NCBI GenBank assembly: GCA_023053545.1
Contig: JAKZAN010000006.1
Coordinates: 11,477,412 to 11,541,411 of the forward strand
Direction: 5' to 3'
DNA: 64,000 nucleotides
Origin: Lepidurus packardi
Lineage: Eukaryota > Arthropoda > Branchiopoda > Notostraca > Triopsidae
Shown: in pieces, positions 52,931 to 62,795 of the stretch
Numbering within the stretch: position 1 is the stretch's first letter
How the letters are laid out: each line of letters begins with the position of its first letter
Made by a program: the position numbers and the translations under genes
Notes under the pieces: model-generated
Databases searched by the model: none
What the model was told of the DNA's origin: nothing
Seen by the model: only the letters and a program-made list of their open reading frames with translations

Positions 52931-53057
52931 CTCTACTAAGTTCAATGGCTCTGTAAGCAGTTCTCGCTTAGTAACAATCTGGCGATAACGCAACCATTTA
53001 CGCAAATCCTCCTTATATTCAATTTCCAAACCCATCAAGTGGCAGAAATCATCCAGC
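52931..53057 (-). pseudogene. MYO5: Class V myosin-like motor exon
   Basis: Encodes LDDFCHLMGLEIEYKEDL, WLRYRQIVTKRE and LTEPLNLVE, the region where MYO5 reads IFCDLMGVD and WLCHRK. The donor gtaaaa is at 52930. The acceptor is ambiguous: AG at 53059-53058 keeps phase with the preceding exon, while the better-looking ttttattttag at 53082 does not. Confidence 0.75.
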
Positions 53058-53211
53058 TGATCATCCAGCAGTATCAGGAAACTAAAATAAAATTGAAATC
53101 TTAATTAGTTGAACTCCAAAATTCGAAAACTTGAAAATTCTTCTTAAAAAGGGCTTAAAACGTAAATACTTATTTTAAAACATAAATACTTAAAACGTTT
53201 ATACGAATTAC

Positions 53212-53425
53212 CTGGACGGTGCAGCTCTCTCCATCCGCTTCTTGAATCTGCACGTTTCCTAGGTGCAAAATAGCCCCCAAAATCCTGAAAATATTCTTCT
53301 GGATCTCATCATTAAACCCAATGAATGGAAGTCGCGACTGGTGTGCGTGAACCCCTCCAAATCCTTTACCCCATCAAGGTAAGGACTCCCGCCTTGGTTC
53401 ATGTAGTGAAAGCTGTCTTGATGGC
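53212..53425 (-). pseudogene. MYO5: Class V myosin-like motor exon with 1-nt frameshift
   Basis: Encodes HQDSFHYMNQGGSPYLDGV and, after a single missing base near 53315, EIQKNIFRILGAILHLGNVQ, clearly myosin motor and closest to class V. A 94-bp intron (53519-53426) links it in phase to KDLRLG at the end of the exon that finishes at 53520. The start of that upstream exon cannot be defined, and its other residues do not look like myosin. The frameshift argues for a pseudogene or a sequence error. Confidence 0.8.
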
Positions 53426-53794
53426 CTAAAAAGGACAATAAATATAAAGAAGTGATTAAAAACACAACAAAATTGCATTTAACGCGATACAAAAGCAAAT
53501 TCAGAGCATATCGACTCACCTAAGCGTAAATCCTTGGATGAAAATCGCGTTGGCCTTAATAAACCCGCTTTCTGAAACTTCAGAGCGACACTTGTGAGAG
53601 ATCTGTTTCCACACTGGAAGCCAGTTTTGACGAAAAAGCTTTCAAGGTTAGTCCTGCTCACTTTTTTTGTGAGAAACTAATTCAATTTAAAAAAAATAAA
53701 TAAAACTAATTAAATATCTAAAAATCGTCAGCTAATTACCATCTGTTGCTCTCACTTTCTCGTATTCATTGATCCGTATTCATTGACATCATTG

Positions 53795-54201
53795 ACTAGT
53801 ACTTGGCCAATTGCTCCTTTATGAACTTGCTGTAGGTGGCATCAAAGATAACCAAAGTTTGGCCGTAAGATTGTCGTAATTGTGCAGCATAAACAGTTCT
53901 TCTTCCACTTTTCGTAAATCTTCATAATCTTCTTCCGTTCCTTTGCTTCTAGCAATAAGGCACAACCCCGGTTTCCAAACAGCCTAGCGGGGTCTTTATC
54001 CCGTGCCTCTAGGATCCAGGCACTCTGGTATTTGACAACTTCCGTCTCGTGCAATTCAAGCAAATTGTCACTCCACTCCTCGGATTTCATCGGTTCAAAC
54101 GAACAACGTGCATGTGGATCAACCACGAATCGGTCCCAGCAGTTCTCTAATTCATCAAGTAAACGTTCGACGAAGACTTGCAGATTCTGCCGCCTTAACT
54201 C
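53795..54201 (-). pseudogene. PRC1: PRC1/Ase1-like exon
   Basis: After AG at 54203-54202 it reads LRRQNLQVFVERLLDELENC and EEWSDNLLELHETEVVKY. Then, with about 20 residues missing relative to the family, it reads DKDPARLFGNRGCALLLEAK and ERKKIMKIYEK. The spectrin-fold signature RLF.NRG..LL.E.K is typical of PRC1/MAP65 microtubule bundlers of the anaphase midzone. The frame changes near 53880, after which SYGQTLVIFDATYSKFIKEQ resembles the following helix. The frame change and the missing residues suggest decay. Confidence 0.68.
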
Positions 54202-54455
54202 CTTACAACACTTGGGGGGTGTTATATGAGCAGACGTGCAGACGTGATTCCGTGTGCTCTCGAACTTTTGCCTTTTCTGTACGATACGAGTCAGTAAAAG
54301 TCTCTAAAACATAGTTCTCCTGTTGAGTTAAGTGTTCTTGTTAAAATTTTCATAAGTGTTGGATCCCTGACAGTGTTGGATTGCCTGTGGTTAATTTGTT
54401 ACAATTCTCATAAGTGCTGGTCTGCCTGTGGTTGTTTTGCTGACGGGGCCTGCCT

Positions 54456-55793
54456 ATGGAGGGGGCGGTCCCCGAACAAACTCGAAAGAAAACAATGGAA
54501 AACGTTTGCTTTCAAGCGCATGAACAGGCTACCAAAACTACAGAAATTGTTCGTTCCCAAACGCAAGACCAGGCCAACATGGTTCGATGTATCACCTGTC
54601 AAAACACGTTTGTAAAAGATCATCCTGCTGCGAAGAACTGCAAGAGTTGTCGCCAGCAAAAAACGGCCGTATCGAGCGGTGAACCTTTGCGAAAACGTTC
54701 GGAGTCAGATCCATCATTACCTCTTCAATTGCAGGAATTTCAAAAGGGTCTAAAAGAAAGAGTCAGCTGTCTGGAAGCTAAGGTCGATACCTTACTTCCC
54801 CTAGCGGAATTAGTCCCAATTCTGATAGACGAAATTCGACTTCTGAGAGAGGAGCTGGCCAAACGTCCTCAAGCTCCTCATGAGCTAGTGACCAGGCACT
54901 GGCCTAATCAAGCACCAGCCACCCCTCAATTAGGCAAGGATAATCAAGATGATGATGGAGAGTTGGAAACGCTCTTTATACAGCAAGAAGATGTTAAAAA
55001 GAGAGCCAGCAAGGTTCCCCGTATGGGTTTACTTAAAATGATTGACGACGACTTCAGGGCTGCTAAGATCCCAAATCCTGTACTGGCACACCTAACACAA
55101 AGAGGGAATATAAAACTCGTCTTTAAGAGTCACGATGAAAAGCTTGAAGCGGAACCGTTACTCAAGAAAGTAGTCTTACCCACACTTGGCCCGGTAAGAA
55201 TGATCTCAAGAAAATTGAACTTAAGCGTAGTAGTACACCAACTACCTAGGGACCAGAATTACCAAGAAATTTGTCAACATCTGTCCGAAAAAAATTCAAG
55301 TCTGAACGTCGTATTCAATGCAGAAAAAGTTAAATGGCTAAATCCCAGCAGTAAGAAGGCCTATGGGTCTCTATTGGTCTCGTGTGACTGCATTGAGAAG
55401 AAGGCAAATCTGCTGCGGGCTGGAATGCTCTTTGCCTTTAATAGGCGAATTAAAGTAGAAGACAACAACCCCCCTCAGTATCATCAATGCTTTCACTGTC
55501 AAGCATACGGCCACGTAGCCGCGGTATGCCGAGATAAAGAACCAACTTGTGGAAAATGTGCCCAAAAACATGACACAAGGAAATGTTTGGAGGATACCAA
55601 AAAATGTGTGAATTGCAAAGGTGAACACTTTGCTTTTGACGCAAGTTGCCCTATTAGACAGAAAGAGAAGAAGGAGAGAGAACAAAAATCGCACAATGCG
55701 CGCTCAGGCGCTGGTAACTATCCTAGTTTATCCACGAACCAGCGTGTAGAAAAATCGTCGAACGCAGTTGCACCTATCTCTCAGCAGGATTGA
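54456..55793 (+). CDS. CR1-like ORF1 (RNA-binding, Gag-like)
   Basis: ATG at 54456, 445 residues. An N-terminal Cys pair region (CITCQNTFVKDHPAAKNCKSC) may be a zinc finger. A coiled coil follows (SCLEAKVDTLLPLAELV, LIDEIRLLREELAKR). A basic globular middle comes next, and then three Cys/His knuckles near the C-terminus (CFHCQAYGHVAAVC, CGKCAQKHDTRKC, CVNCKGEHFAFDASC). It binds element RNA in the ribonucleoprotein particle. Uninterrupted. Confidence 0.87.
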   Translation: MEGAVPEQTRKKTMENVCFQAHEQATKTTEIVRSQTQDQANMVRCITCQNTFVKDHPAAKNCKSCRQQKTAVSSGEPLRKRSESDPSLPLQLQEFQKGLKERVSCLEAKVDTLLPLAELVPILIDEIRLLREELAKRPQAPHELVTRHWPNQAPATPQLGKDNQDDDGELETLFIQQEDVKKRASKVPRMGLLKMIDDDFRAAKIPNPVLAHLTQRGNIKLVFKSHDEKLEAEPLLKKVVLPTLGPVRMISRKLNLSVVVHQLPRDQNYQEICQHLSEKNSSLNVVFNAEKVKWLNPSSKKAYGSLLVSCDCIEKKANLLRAGMLFAFNRRIKVEDNNPPQYHQCFHCQAYGHVAAVCRDKEPTCGKCAQKHDTRKCLEDTKKCVNCKGEHFAFDASCPIRQKEKKEREQKSHNARSGAGNYPSLSTNQRVEKSSNAVAPISQQD

Positions 55794-55850
55794 CATAACT
55801 CCAGGGCAAAGCCTTCCAGATTAAAGACCAAGAACCGGGATTTAAAATGT

Positions 55851-57041
55851 ATGTTCTTTAACTCTGATTCTCTTTTAAACAAAATTGAAGAAACGAGACT
55901 ACTTGCACAATCTGAAGAGCCAGACATTATAGCAATTGTGGAGGTTAAACCTAAAAACTGCAGGTTCAAACCTACAGCTGCTGAATTATCAATCAGTGGA
56001 TACAACACGCTTGACATCAATTTGGATAGTGACCTTGGGCGTGGCGTTATTTGTTATAGTAAAAACAATTTGAGAGTGTACCCCGTACCCCAACGTGAAT
56101 CTGTGCCCCAAGAAATGTTATGGTTACGAATCAGTCATTTAAATGGAATGAATACGATCTTCGGTGTGTGTTATAGAAGTCCTTACAGCACCGCAGAAAA
56201 TGATAAGGAGATTTGCGCTGAAATTTCGGAAATGACAGCTTCCCCAAATCAAAATATAGTCATAGTGGGTGACTTCAATCTCCCTAAAGCTAATTGGCAA
56301 CACCGTTATACACACTCGCAACAAATTAATCCTGAAAACGTATTTCTTAATTGTTTCAACAATAACTTCCTTGACCAATTAATTGAGGAACCCACTCGAG
56401 TCCGTGGAAAAAACAAACCGAGCTTGCTCGATCTTCTACTTGTAAGTAACCCCGAGGTTGTGACATATGTTGAAGTCCAGTCGCCAATCGGAAAATCGGA
56501 TCATGCTGTAATAACTTTTATCCTGCAAACTAACCGACTGGAAAAGAAGAATATACAACGGCCGAACTACTATAAAGGCAACTACCAGGAGATAAGAAGA
56601 GTCCTTTCCAAAGTCAACTGGGATCAAGCATTTCAAGACTTAGAATCCATGGATGATCTGTACAGCAAGTTCCTGCGCACAGTAAAATCTGTGGAATATT
56701 GCTTCATACCGCCTAGACGACATAGTAGTAGAGCAGCAGTTTCTAGGGAAACATTGAAATTAATAGCCGAAAAAAGGGATGCCTGGAATGCCTTCAAATC
56801 AAACAAAGATGACTCTTCATTGGAGTTAAATTACCGACGCTTCCGCAATAAAGTGCGCAAAGCCACCAGACAGGAAGTAAACAGAAGAGAAAGTCTACTG
56901 GCAAAAAATTTAAAAGACAATCCCAAAATCTTCTGGAAACATGTCAATGCGAAAAGAAAGAACGGAACCATTATACCTCCATTACTAGATGAAACCACGA
57001 GACTTACTGTTTCTGAACCGATTGAAAAGGCAATGTACTAA
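55851..57041 (+). CDS. CR1-like ORF2, apurinic-type endonuclease part
   Basis: MFFNSDSLLNKIEETRLL starts the AP-like endonuclease. DIIAIVEVKP (Glu), FGVCYRSPYS, IVIVGDFNLPKANW and SPIGKSDHAVI carry the metal-binding and catalytic residues in order. A linker follows (IFWKHVNAKRKNG), then EKAMY and a stop at 57039-57041. One deleted base near 57031 separates it from RT; homologues have NRHFSVVFT here, found in the next frame. Confidence 0.87.
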   Translation: MFFNSDSLLNKIEETRLLAQSEEPDIIAIVEVKPKNCRFKPTAAELSISGYNTLDINLDSDLGRGVICYSKNNLRVYPVPQRESVPQEMLWLRISHLNGMNTIFGVCYRSPYSTAENDKEICAEISEMTASPNQNIVIVGDFNLPKANWQHRYTHSQQINPENVFLNCFNNNFLDQLIEEPTRVRGKNKPSLLDLLLVSNPEVVTYVEVQSPIGKSDHAVITFILQTNRLEKKNIQRPNYYKGNYQEIRRVLSKVNWDQAFQDLESMDDLYSKFLRTVKSVEYCFIPPRRHSSRAAVSRETLKLIAEKRDAWNAFKSNKDDSSLELNYRRFRNKVRKATRQEVNRRESLLAKNLKDNPKIFWKHVNAKRKNGTIIPPLLDETTRLTVSEPIEKAMY

Positions 57042-57043
57042 AC

Positions 57044-58678
57044 CGACACTTCTCTGTTGTATTTACGCGCGAAATAGATATAACAGAGGTTGATTCTTGT
57101 GTCTCGGAAGATCCTTTTCCCCCACTCAATATTTGCGCGTCAATGGTTTTAGAGAAACTTAACAGGTTGGATACATCCAAGTCCCCTGGCCCGGACATGT
57201 TACACCCTAAAGTCCTCAAGGAAGCTGCTGCTGTCCTAGTCAAACCGCTTACTTTCATTTATCGAAAATCCATTTCCTCTGGCCAACTCCCGACAATATG
57301 GAATAGTGCTGTTGTTACCCCAATCTTTAAATCCGGGAAACGTGACTTACCCTCAAATTATAGGCCTATTAGTTTAACTTGTGTAACGTGCAAAATCCTC
57401 GAATCAATTATTGCTGACCACATTTTGACCGAATTTAGACACAGAAAAATATTATCAGATAAACAGTTCGGATTTTTACCTGGACGCTCCGCTGAAAGTC
57501 AACTTTTACTAGCTGTCGAGAACTGGAAAAAGAATGCGGATAAGGGGCTCCAAACTGATGTTATATATCTGGACCTTAAAAAGGCGTTCGACAAAGTACC
57601 CCATGGTAGACTTATTCAAAAATTAGTTGACTACGGTCTCGGTCCTAGTACCTCACCCACCCTGACTAAATGGATTAAAAGTTTCTTAACGAATCGGACG
57701 CAGTCAGTTTGTGTTGAAGGTGAAGTCAGTGACTTAGTGATAGATGTCCTAAGCGGAGTTCCCCAGGGCTCGGTTCTGGGTCCGTTACTATTTAACATAT
57801 ATATAAATGACCTAACAGACAAAATTGAGTCGACAGTCTTTCTTTACGCGGATGATACCAAAATTAGTAACGTAATTAACTGCCCGGAGGATATGATTAA
57901 GCTCCAAGATGACATTAAAAGTATTGAGCTTTGGATGGAGAAATGGCTGATGGAATTGAACATCCCAAAGTGTCACCAACTGAGGATTGGAAATGAATCT
58001 GTCACAAGTAGTTATGTCCTGGGTGGCGAAGTAATTGCCAAGACCGACTGTGAACGGGATCTTGGAGTCCTGATTGACACAAAACTTAATTTTCACCAAC
58101 ATTACGCGAGCATTGCGGCTAAAGCAACGAGAGTGGCTGGACTAATTAGACGAAACTTCACCTGTGTGGATAAAACAATGTTGTCCACGCTGTATAAAAC
58201 GCTCGTTAGACCTATTCTTGAGTACGGCCACTGTGTAACGCGCCCGTTCTTCAACAGGGACCTAGAAGCCCTAGAAAAAGTTCAAAGGAGAATAACCAAA
58301 TTTCCTGGAAATCTTCGTCACCTCTCCTATACAGATAGACTCAAAGCCTTGAACCTGCCAACTCTGGCATATAGGTTTCTACGGGGTGACCTGATAGAAG
58401 CGTTTAAATTGTGTCACGCCTATTATGAAAATGTGTCCGCCGAACAAATATTGTGCTTCAACCAAAGCAATTGTCGTGGCCATATCCTAAAACTTAAGAC
58501 AGAACGATTCCTCAAAGATGTAGGCCGCTGGACCTTCCAAAACCGAATCGTAGATGAATGGAATAGCCTACCAGAAAAAGTGATCGAATCCTCCTCCTCA
58601 CAGACATTTAAAAAATCACTAGATGAGCATTTTGGCTCAAAAATGTTTGACCCGTTACAATTTCGTAGAGATAAATAG
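57044..58678 (+). CDS. CR1-like ORF2, reverse transcriptase part
   Basis: Picks up in the other frame with NRHFSVVFT. RT motifs follow: KSPGPDMLHPKVL, SNYRPISLTCVTCKILE, VIYLDLKKAFDKVPH (first Asp), LSGVPQGSVLGPLLFNIYIN and VFLYADDTKIS (active-site pair). The thumb has ERDLGVLIDTKLNF, and the C-terminal part has RFLRGDLIEAFK. It ends at TAG 58676-58678. Only the upstream single-base deletion disables it. Confidence 0.9.
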   Translation, partial: RHFSVVFTREIDITEVDSCVSEDPFPPLNICASMVLEKLNRLDTSKSPGPDMLHPKVLKEAAAVLVKPLTFIYRKSISSGQLPTIWNSAVVTPIFKSGKRDLPSNYRPISLTCVTCKILESIIADHILTEFRHRKILSDKQFGFLPGRSAESQLLLAVENWKKNADKGLQTDVIYLDLKKAFDKVPHGRLIQKLVDYGLGPSTSPTLTKWIKSFLTNRTQSVCVEGEVSDLVIDVLSGVPQGSVLGPLLFNIYINDLTDKIESTVFLYADDTKISNVINCPEDMIKLQDDIKSIELWMEKWLMELNIPKCHQLRIGNESVTSSYVLGGEVIAKTDCERDLGVLIDTKLNFHQHYASIAAKATRVAGLIRRNFTCVDKTMLSTLYKTLVRPILEYGHCVTRPFFNRDLEALEKVQRRITKFPGNLRHLSYTDRLKALNLPTLAYRFLRGDLIEAFKLCHAYYENVSAEQILCFNQSNCRGHILKLKTERFLKDVGRWTFQNRIVDEWNSLPEKVIESSSSQTFKKSLDEHFGSKMFDPLQFRRDK

Positions 58679-58828
58679 TTACAAAGAGGCTTTATAAAGC
58701 CTTATATGTTGCAATAAATAATAATAATAATAACACTCGAACTCCACTTCCTAGTAAACACAAAGCTGAGGAAAAAGGTCATAGTTAAGCCTCAATTTCG
58801 TATAAGTACTGGATGTTATCTTACTTAC

Positions 58829-58954
58829 TGCATGTCCGGACCTTTTTCAAACCATCGTAAATACTAGCAGAATCAGTTTGATGCTGCAATGGAATGTCGA
58901 ATTGGTTCCAAAGTTGAGTAAGGTCAACCGCTGTTGGATTGTAAGTCTCGGTTG
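58829..58954 (-). pseudogene. PRC1: Possible PRC1-like upstream exon
   Basis: TAVDLTQLWNQFDIPLQHQT resembles the LWxxLxIP-type helix repeated in PRC1/Ase1. A strong donor (gtaagtaag) stands at 58828. The acceptor (gtccaag) is weak. Same strand as 54201-53795, so the CR1-like element would lie in the intron between. Confidence 0.45.
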
Positions 58955-59146
58955 CTTGGACAAGTAGTCGTTTTCACGTTAGTTGTGTCTGTAATGTAAG
59001 CTGCTTCCCCGCCAGATCGTTTGTTTTTTCCGACAATGTTCTTCAACGCCGACATTTTTTAACGCCACACTATTCACTATTTTCAATAGTAACACGGAAA
59101 CGAAAACTTAACAGACGTAACAATCGAAGATTACCAAAGAAAGAAA

Positions 59147-59362
59147 ATGAAAAGTCCCCCAAATCAGGTTAAAGTCACAGTACAGATCAAAATCAAAAAG
59201 TTAGCAGTCAAAATCAAGAAAAGGTTTGATTGGGGTGTGCTTTGGTCTGACTTGTACACTTCAAAGATTGAATTTGGGTCCTTTAATGTGATTGTTGTGA
59301 TTTGTGTGATTTACCACATTGCCAAGAAAAGCTGTATGAAAAACACGCAGGAAACTTTGGTT
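59147..59362 (+). repeat. Dispersed repeat R, copy 1 left part
   Basis: Similar to 63453-63658: gtcaaaatcaagaaaa, tggtctgacttgt, gaatttgggtc and gcaggaaactttggtt in order. It is cut at 59362 by MITE-2 and resumes at 62282. No recognisable protein; unknown class. Confidence 0.82.
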
Positions 59363-59521
59363 GGGTAAGAGAAGATAGCCAAAACCTGTTTTTACTAATC
59401 CTGTAAACTTACCACAACTGCCCTCTAGTGACAATTCCCCACACGAAAATTCACCCCGGTATGATCATTTAATACTGACATAGTGGGAAACCCACCTTAA
59501 GGTAATTGGGAGGGAAGGGGG

Positions 59522-61560
59522 TAGGGGTCGTAATCGATTGGTCAGACATCGATTATTAATCGATTAGTACCGATGATCGATTACTAAATTGACTAATCGA
59601 TTAGTAGTGCTTACACTGACCGAATCTATCTTCTTGCAGAGCTTTATCCAACTTTTCCCTCTTTTTTTACACGGTTTTTGGTGATTATTGCAATCCATTG
59701 TCCCTTATGGCGTCTTGCAAAGATAAAATACCTACGCAGTTACTTGCACAAAGTGATTCTGAGTCAGAGAGCGAATCCTCTATGGAAAGTGAGCTTTCAA
59801 AAACACCGGAGTCAGCTACAAAGCGTAGTCGAACGGCTAAGCGCTCGTGGGTCCACCACTACTTTCTCTCCCATCCTACAATAGCAAACAAACTAATCTG
59901 TACCTACCAAAATTGCAACACTGTACTTTAGAAGAAAGGTAGCATGTAACATTTAACAATTAGGATTAAAATAAAGTGGCTAACGTGGCTGTTTAGGAAA
60001 TACAACCAACCAAATGAACCAACTCCAGTACCGGCATCATCTCAGTAAAGAAAAACATGAAGAAAAAATATCGGGAGTTGAACGCCCTCTTAGCAGAAAT
60101 CAAGACATTCGTCAGGTCCTCGCAATTTCTGTTAAAGACGCGCAGTCGTTTACCGATAAGTCTCAAATGCAACATACTCGCCGTTGGTTGCGTTTTGTAG
60201 TGGACGACCAGCAGCCACTTCATATTCTACAGAATCCTCACTTTGATGCATTTTTAAAGAAGCTGAATCCAAAATGGCGAACGCCATCCGTCCATTCCAC
60301 AAGGCAAGAAATTTTAAATTGCACCACTCTTGCAAGAAGGGAACTCAAGAAGATTTTAGAAACGGAAGCGAATAAAGTTGCTATGACGTCCGATATATGG
60401 ACGTCAGTTGCAAATGATTCGTATGTCAGTATCACGCTGCACTGGATTTCGGAAATTTTTGAATTTCGCTCTGTTAATTACGCTACAGTGCAAATTCAAA
60501 GCCCCCATACAGGGGAAAGTATCCCTGAAGAACTTTCTCACGAGCTTGAAAGACTGGAGATTAAGCACAAGATAATTGCCGGAGTAACGAATGGTGCTGC
60601 TAACATGAAAAAGGCGTTCAATGACTTTTATTTCGAAGACATCGAACATTTTGTTTGTGCAGCTCATACGCTGCAGTTAGTTGTCTGGGAGCAACTGGAT
60701 ATTCTAGTTCAGAAGGAGGAGCCGCAAGTTTTGCACACGCAAAACTGAAAACAAACTGGCGCAGTTTTAATCCTCCTTCGATGACGACGAGGAAACAGTT
60801 GACGAAATCTCCCAGTACAGAGTACTGAAAAAAGTCAGGATAACTGAAAATCCTCTAGAATGGTGGAGGAATCACTCACCGACCTATCCTCGCCTTTCTT
60901 TGCTGGCACAAATGTTCCTCTGCGTTCCCGCAACATCCGTTTCGTCCGAAAGAAATTTCAGTGATGCTGGCAATACAATCACGAAGAAGCGGGCGAATTT
61001 TTCTCCAGAATTAGTTGATGATCTCCTTTTCCTAAGGAGCTCACTGCGCCACTTTGACGTTTTCGCTCTTAGAAATAAGGAGTGACGCGTTCCTGTTGTG
61101 TTTTGCAGTCAAAATGATTCAGATTGATGTAATGAGTGTTCCTGGTTTTCCTTGAAGTGTTTCTTGTAGTAACTACAAACACATCATAAGCTTTCTTTAC
61201 GTCTTTTTGACAATCATACGTCCACTTGGTGCAAATAAACGGAAATTTTCAGTAAAAAATAGTTCGCTTTTAAGAAAATGTGACAGTAGTCGCTAACAAA
61301 TCGATTGCCCTAACAAAGTGCTAATCGTTGAGCTAGTCGTTAGGGAAATATGGACTGCAGTGGTTGATAATCGATAATTAATCGTAGTTCAATAATCAAT
61401 TATTAGTAATCAATTTTTAAAAAATGGCACTAATCGCTAAGTAATCGATTAGTAGTAATCGATTAAGAAAATTATGTGCTAATCGTTAACTAATCGGCAA
61501 TCGAATTTTTTTTCCTTTCGATTAATCGATTAGTGAAATCCTAATCGATTACGACCCCTA
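59522..61560 (+). mobile_element. hAT-4, 2,039 bp, inside MITE-2
   Basis: TIR TAGGGGTCGTAATCGATT (18 bp) on both ends. TSD GAAGGGGG at 59514-59521 and 61561-61568. Subterminal regions contain many copies of taatcgatta. Coding sequence lacks the middle of the transposase. Confidence 0.93.
59710..61085 (+). pseudogene. hAT-4 transposase remnant
   Basis: An N-terminal acidic stretch (SESESSMESELS) and a BED-like beginning (RSWVHHYFLSHPTIANKLIC) stop at TAG 59929-59931. From 60014 a core fragment runs VAMTSDIWTSVANDSYVSIT (first Asp), EHFVCAAHTLQLVVWEQL. It breaks near 60748, then NPLEWWRNHSPTYPRLSLL, PATSVSSERNFSDAG and ELVDDLLFLRSSL form the dimerisation domain, ending at TGA 61083-61085. The part carrying the later catalytic residues is missing. 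Confidence 0.85.
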
Positions 61561-62281
61561 GAAGGGGGGCAAGGTTACTGGAACCAAGGTTCTATCATCG
61601 GGCAGGGCTGGCATAGGGAATACTTTGTCCAATGACGTAGCGTCTTTCCTGAAAGCGCGCGGATTTTGAGACACGGGAAGCGACTACGTTCTGTTGCTAT
61701 ATTCTTAATATATGAAATGTTTGCTCATGTTTAATCATAATACATTTGAATACAAACTACAACTCGTTTTCACAATGTGTTCACGTTTTGTTTGTGTACA
61801 GGGAGTCAGGAACGACATCTCTCCCGAAATAATAAGAAAGCATCGGGCGGGGCTAGCGTGGGAAGTGGAGGAAGGCTTTAAGGCGGGTTTCCACTAAGTC
61901 AGTATTGTAGCGTAAATTTTGATTTACACTGTTTAAGAATGGGGAGATTACATAAGTTAATTATACAAAGCACGCATGAAGGAGGGAAAAGTAACTTTGG
62001 CTAAGGACTTTAACTTTCGTATTTGCAACTATCAAATCTGGCGCGCTCGCACAATTGCTCCCGTTGTCTTCGATAGTCCCACTCGACTCTACCCTCCACT
62101 CTTGGCCTTTGATAGGCGTTCTTCTTGCCTCTCGCACGCCATCTGCCGCTACAGTATTAAATTATCATACTGTGGTGAATTTTCGTGTAGGGAATTGTCA
62201 TTAGAGGGCAGTTGTGGTGAGTTTACAGGATCAGCAAAAACAGGTTTTGGCTGTGGGGAATCTTCTCTTACCCCTTTGGTT

Positions 62282-62365
62282 TTTGAGAAGAGATATAATA
62301 AATAAAACTGTAAAAAGCTATCCGGATTTACTAAATTAGTAATAAAGTTTCGTGTTGTAGCCAAA
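62282..62365 (+). repeat. Dispersed repeat R, copy 1 right part
   Basis: Resumes tttgaga..ataataaataaaactg and aaaaagctatcc, matching 63653-63735. Together with 59147-59362 it forms one copy. Confidence 0.82.
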
Positions 62366-62401
62366 GCAACTTGCGCTCAACGGCAACGCCACGTTTTTTC
62401 T

Positions 62402-62528
62402 ATGTACCAGTGGGCTCTATGTACCAGTGGTACCCAACAGCAGTATAAAAAGGAAGCCAAGTCGGGCCACGCGTTTGCTTTTTCTGCAGTTTTGGCCGTT
62501 GGTTAGTTCAGCACAGTGTTGGGAAAAT
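62402..62528 (+). repeat. Dispersed repeat, copy B, with TATA-like box
   Basis: Inverse of 10741-10860. Contains cagtataaaaaggaagc about 60 bases before ttggttagttcagcacag. May be a promoter or LTR of a retroelement whose body is lost. Confidence 0.75.
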
Positions 62529-62795
62529 TAAACTAATACTACATTAAAGTAAATTTTTAGTTCAAAATAATAATAATATTAAAATTACGCGTTTTTTCAA
62601 AAAAGTAAGAGTAATTTTTTTAAAGTCATGCATTAATTTTTTTTTTAAATTCAATACCAACGTAGGATTCCGCCTATTGTTGGTGTTTTTTACTAAAGCT
62701 CTATTTTTACATAGCTCTTTTAAGCTTATGATCTAAATCTACACATGAAGGGAAGGGAATTTAACCGGGGAGTTTACTAAACTCCTAAATCCTGT
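62529..62795. other. AT-rich spacer
   Basis: No feature recognised. Confidence 0.4.

Larger units (their letters stand above)
54215..58733 (+). mobile_element. CR1-like non-LTR retrotransposon, nearly full length
   Basis: Contains a 5' UTR with a duplicated cataagtg-tgg...gcctgtgg unit, ORF1, and ORF2 with endonuclease and RT. A short 3' UTR with the palindrome aggctttataaagcct and a tail of aat repeats closes it. The left edge is approximate. No target-site duplication was found. It lies between two PRC1-like exons, so it probably entered an intron, antisense to the host gene. ORF2 has one frameshift. Confidence 0.85.
59363..62273. mobile_element. MITE-2 with 8-bp TSD, interrupted by hAT-4
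   Basis: Ends GGGTAAGAGAAGAT are inverted, and similarity extends over about 115 bp (agccaaaacctgtttt, aactgccctct, acacgaaaattcacc). CTTTGGTT is duplicated at 59355-59362 and 62274-62281; the uninterrupted repeat R copy at 63.6 kb reads aaactttggttttt, confirming the insertion. Without hAT-4 it would be about 0.86 kb with no coding capacity. The 8-bp TSD suggests a hAT-like mobiliser. Confidence 0.88.

Noticed and set aside
53521..53661. Whole minus-strand exon ending at 53520 as myosin
   Set aside because: Only the last residues (KDLRLG) fit; the upstream part matches no myosin segment, so its start is left undefined.
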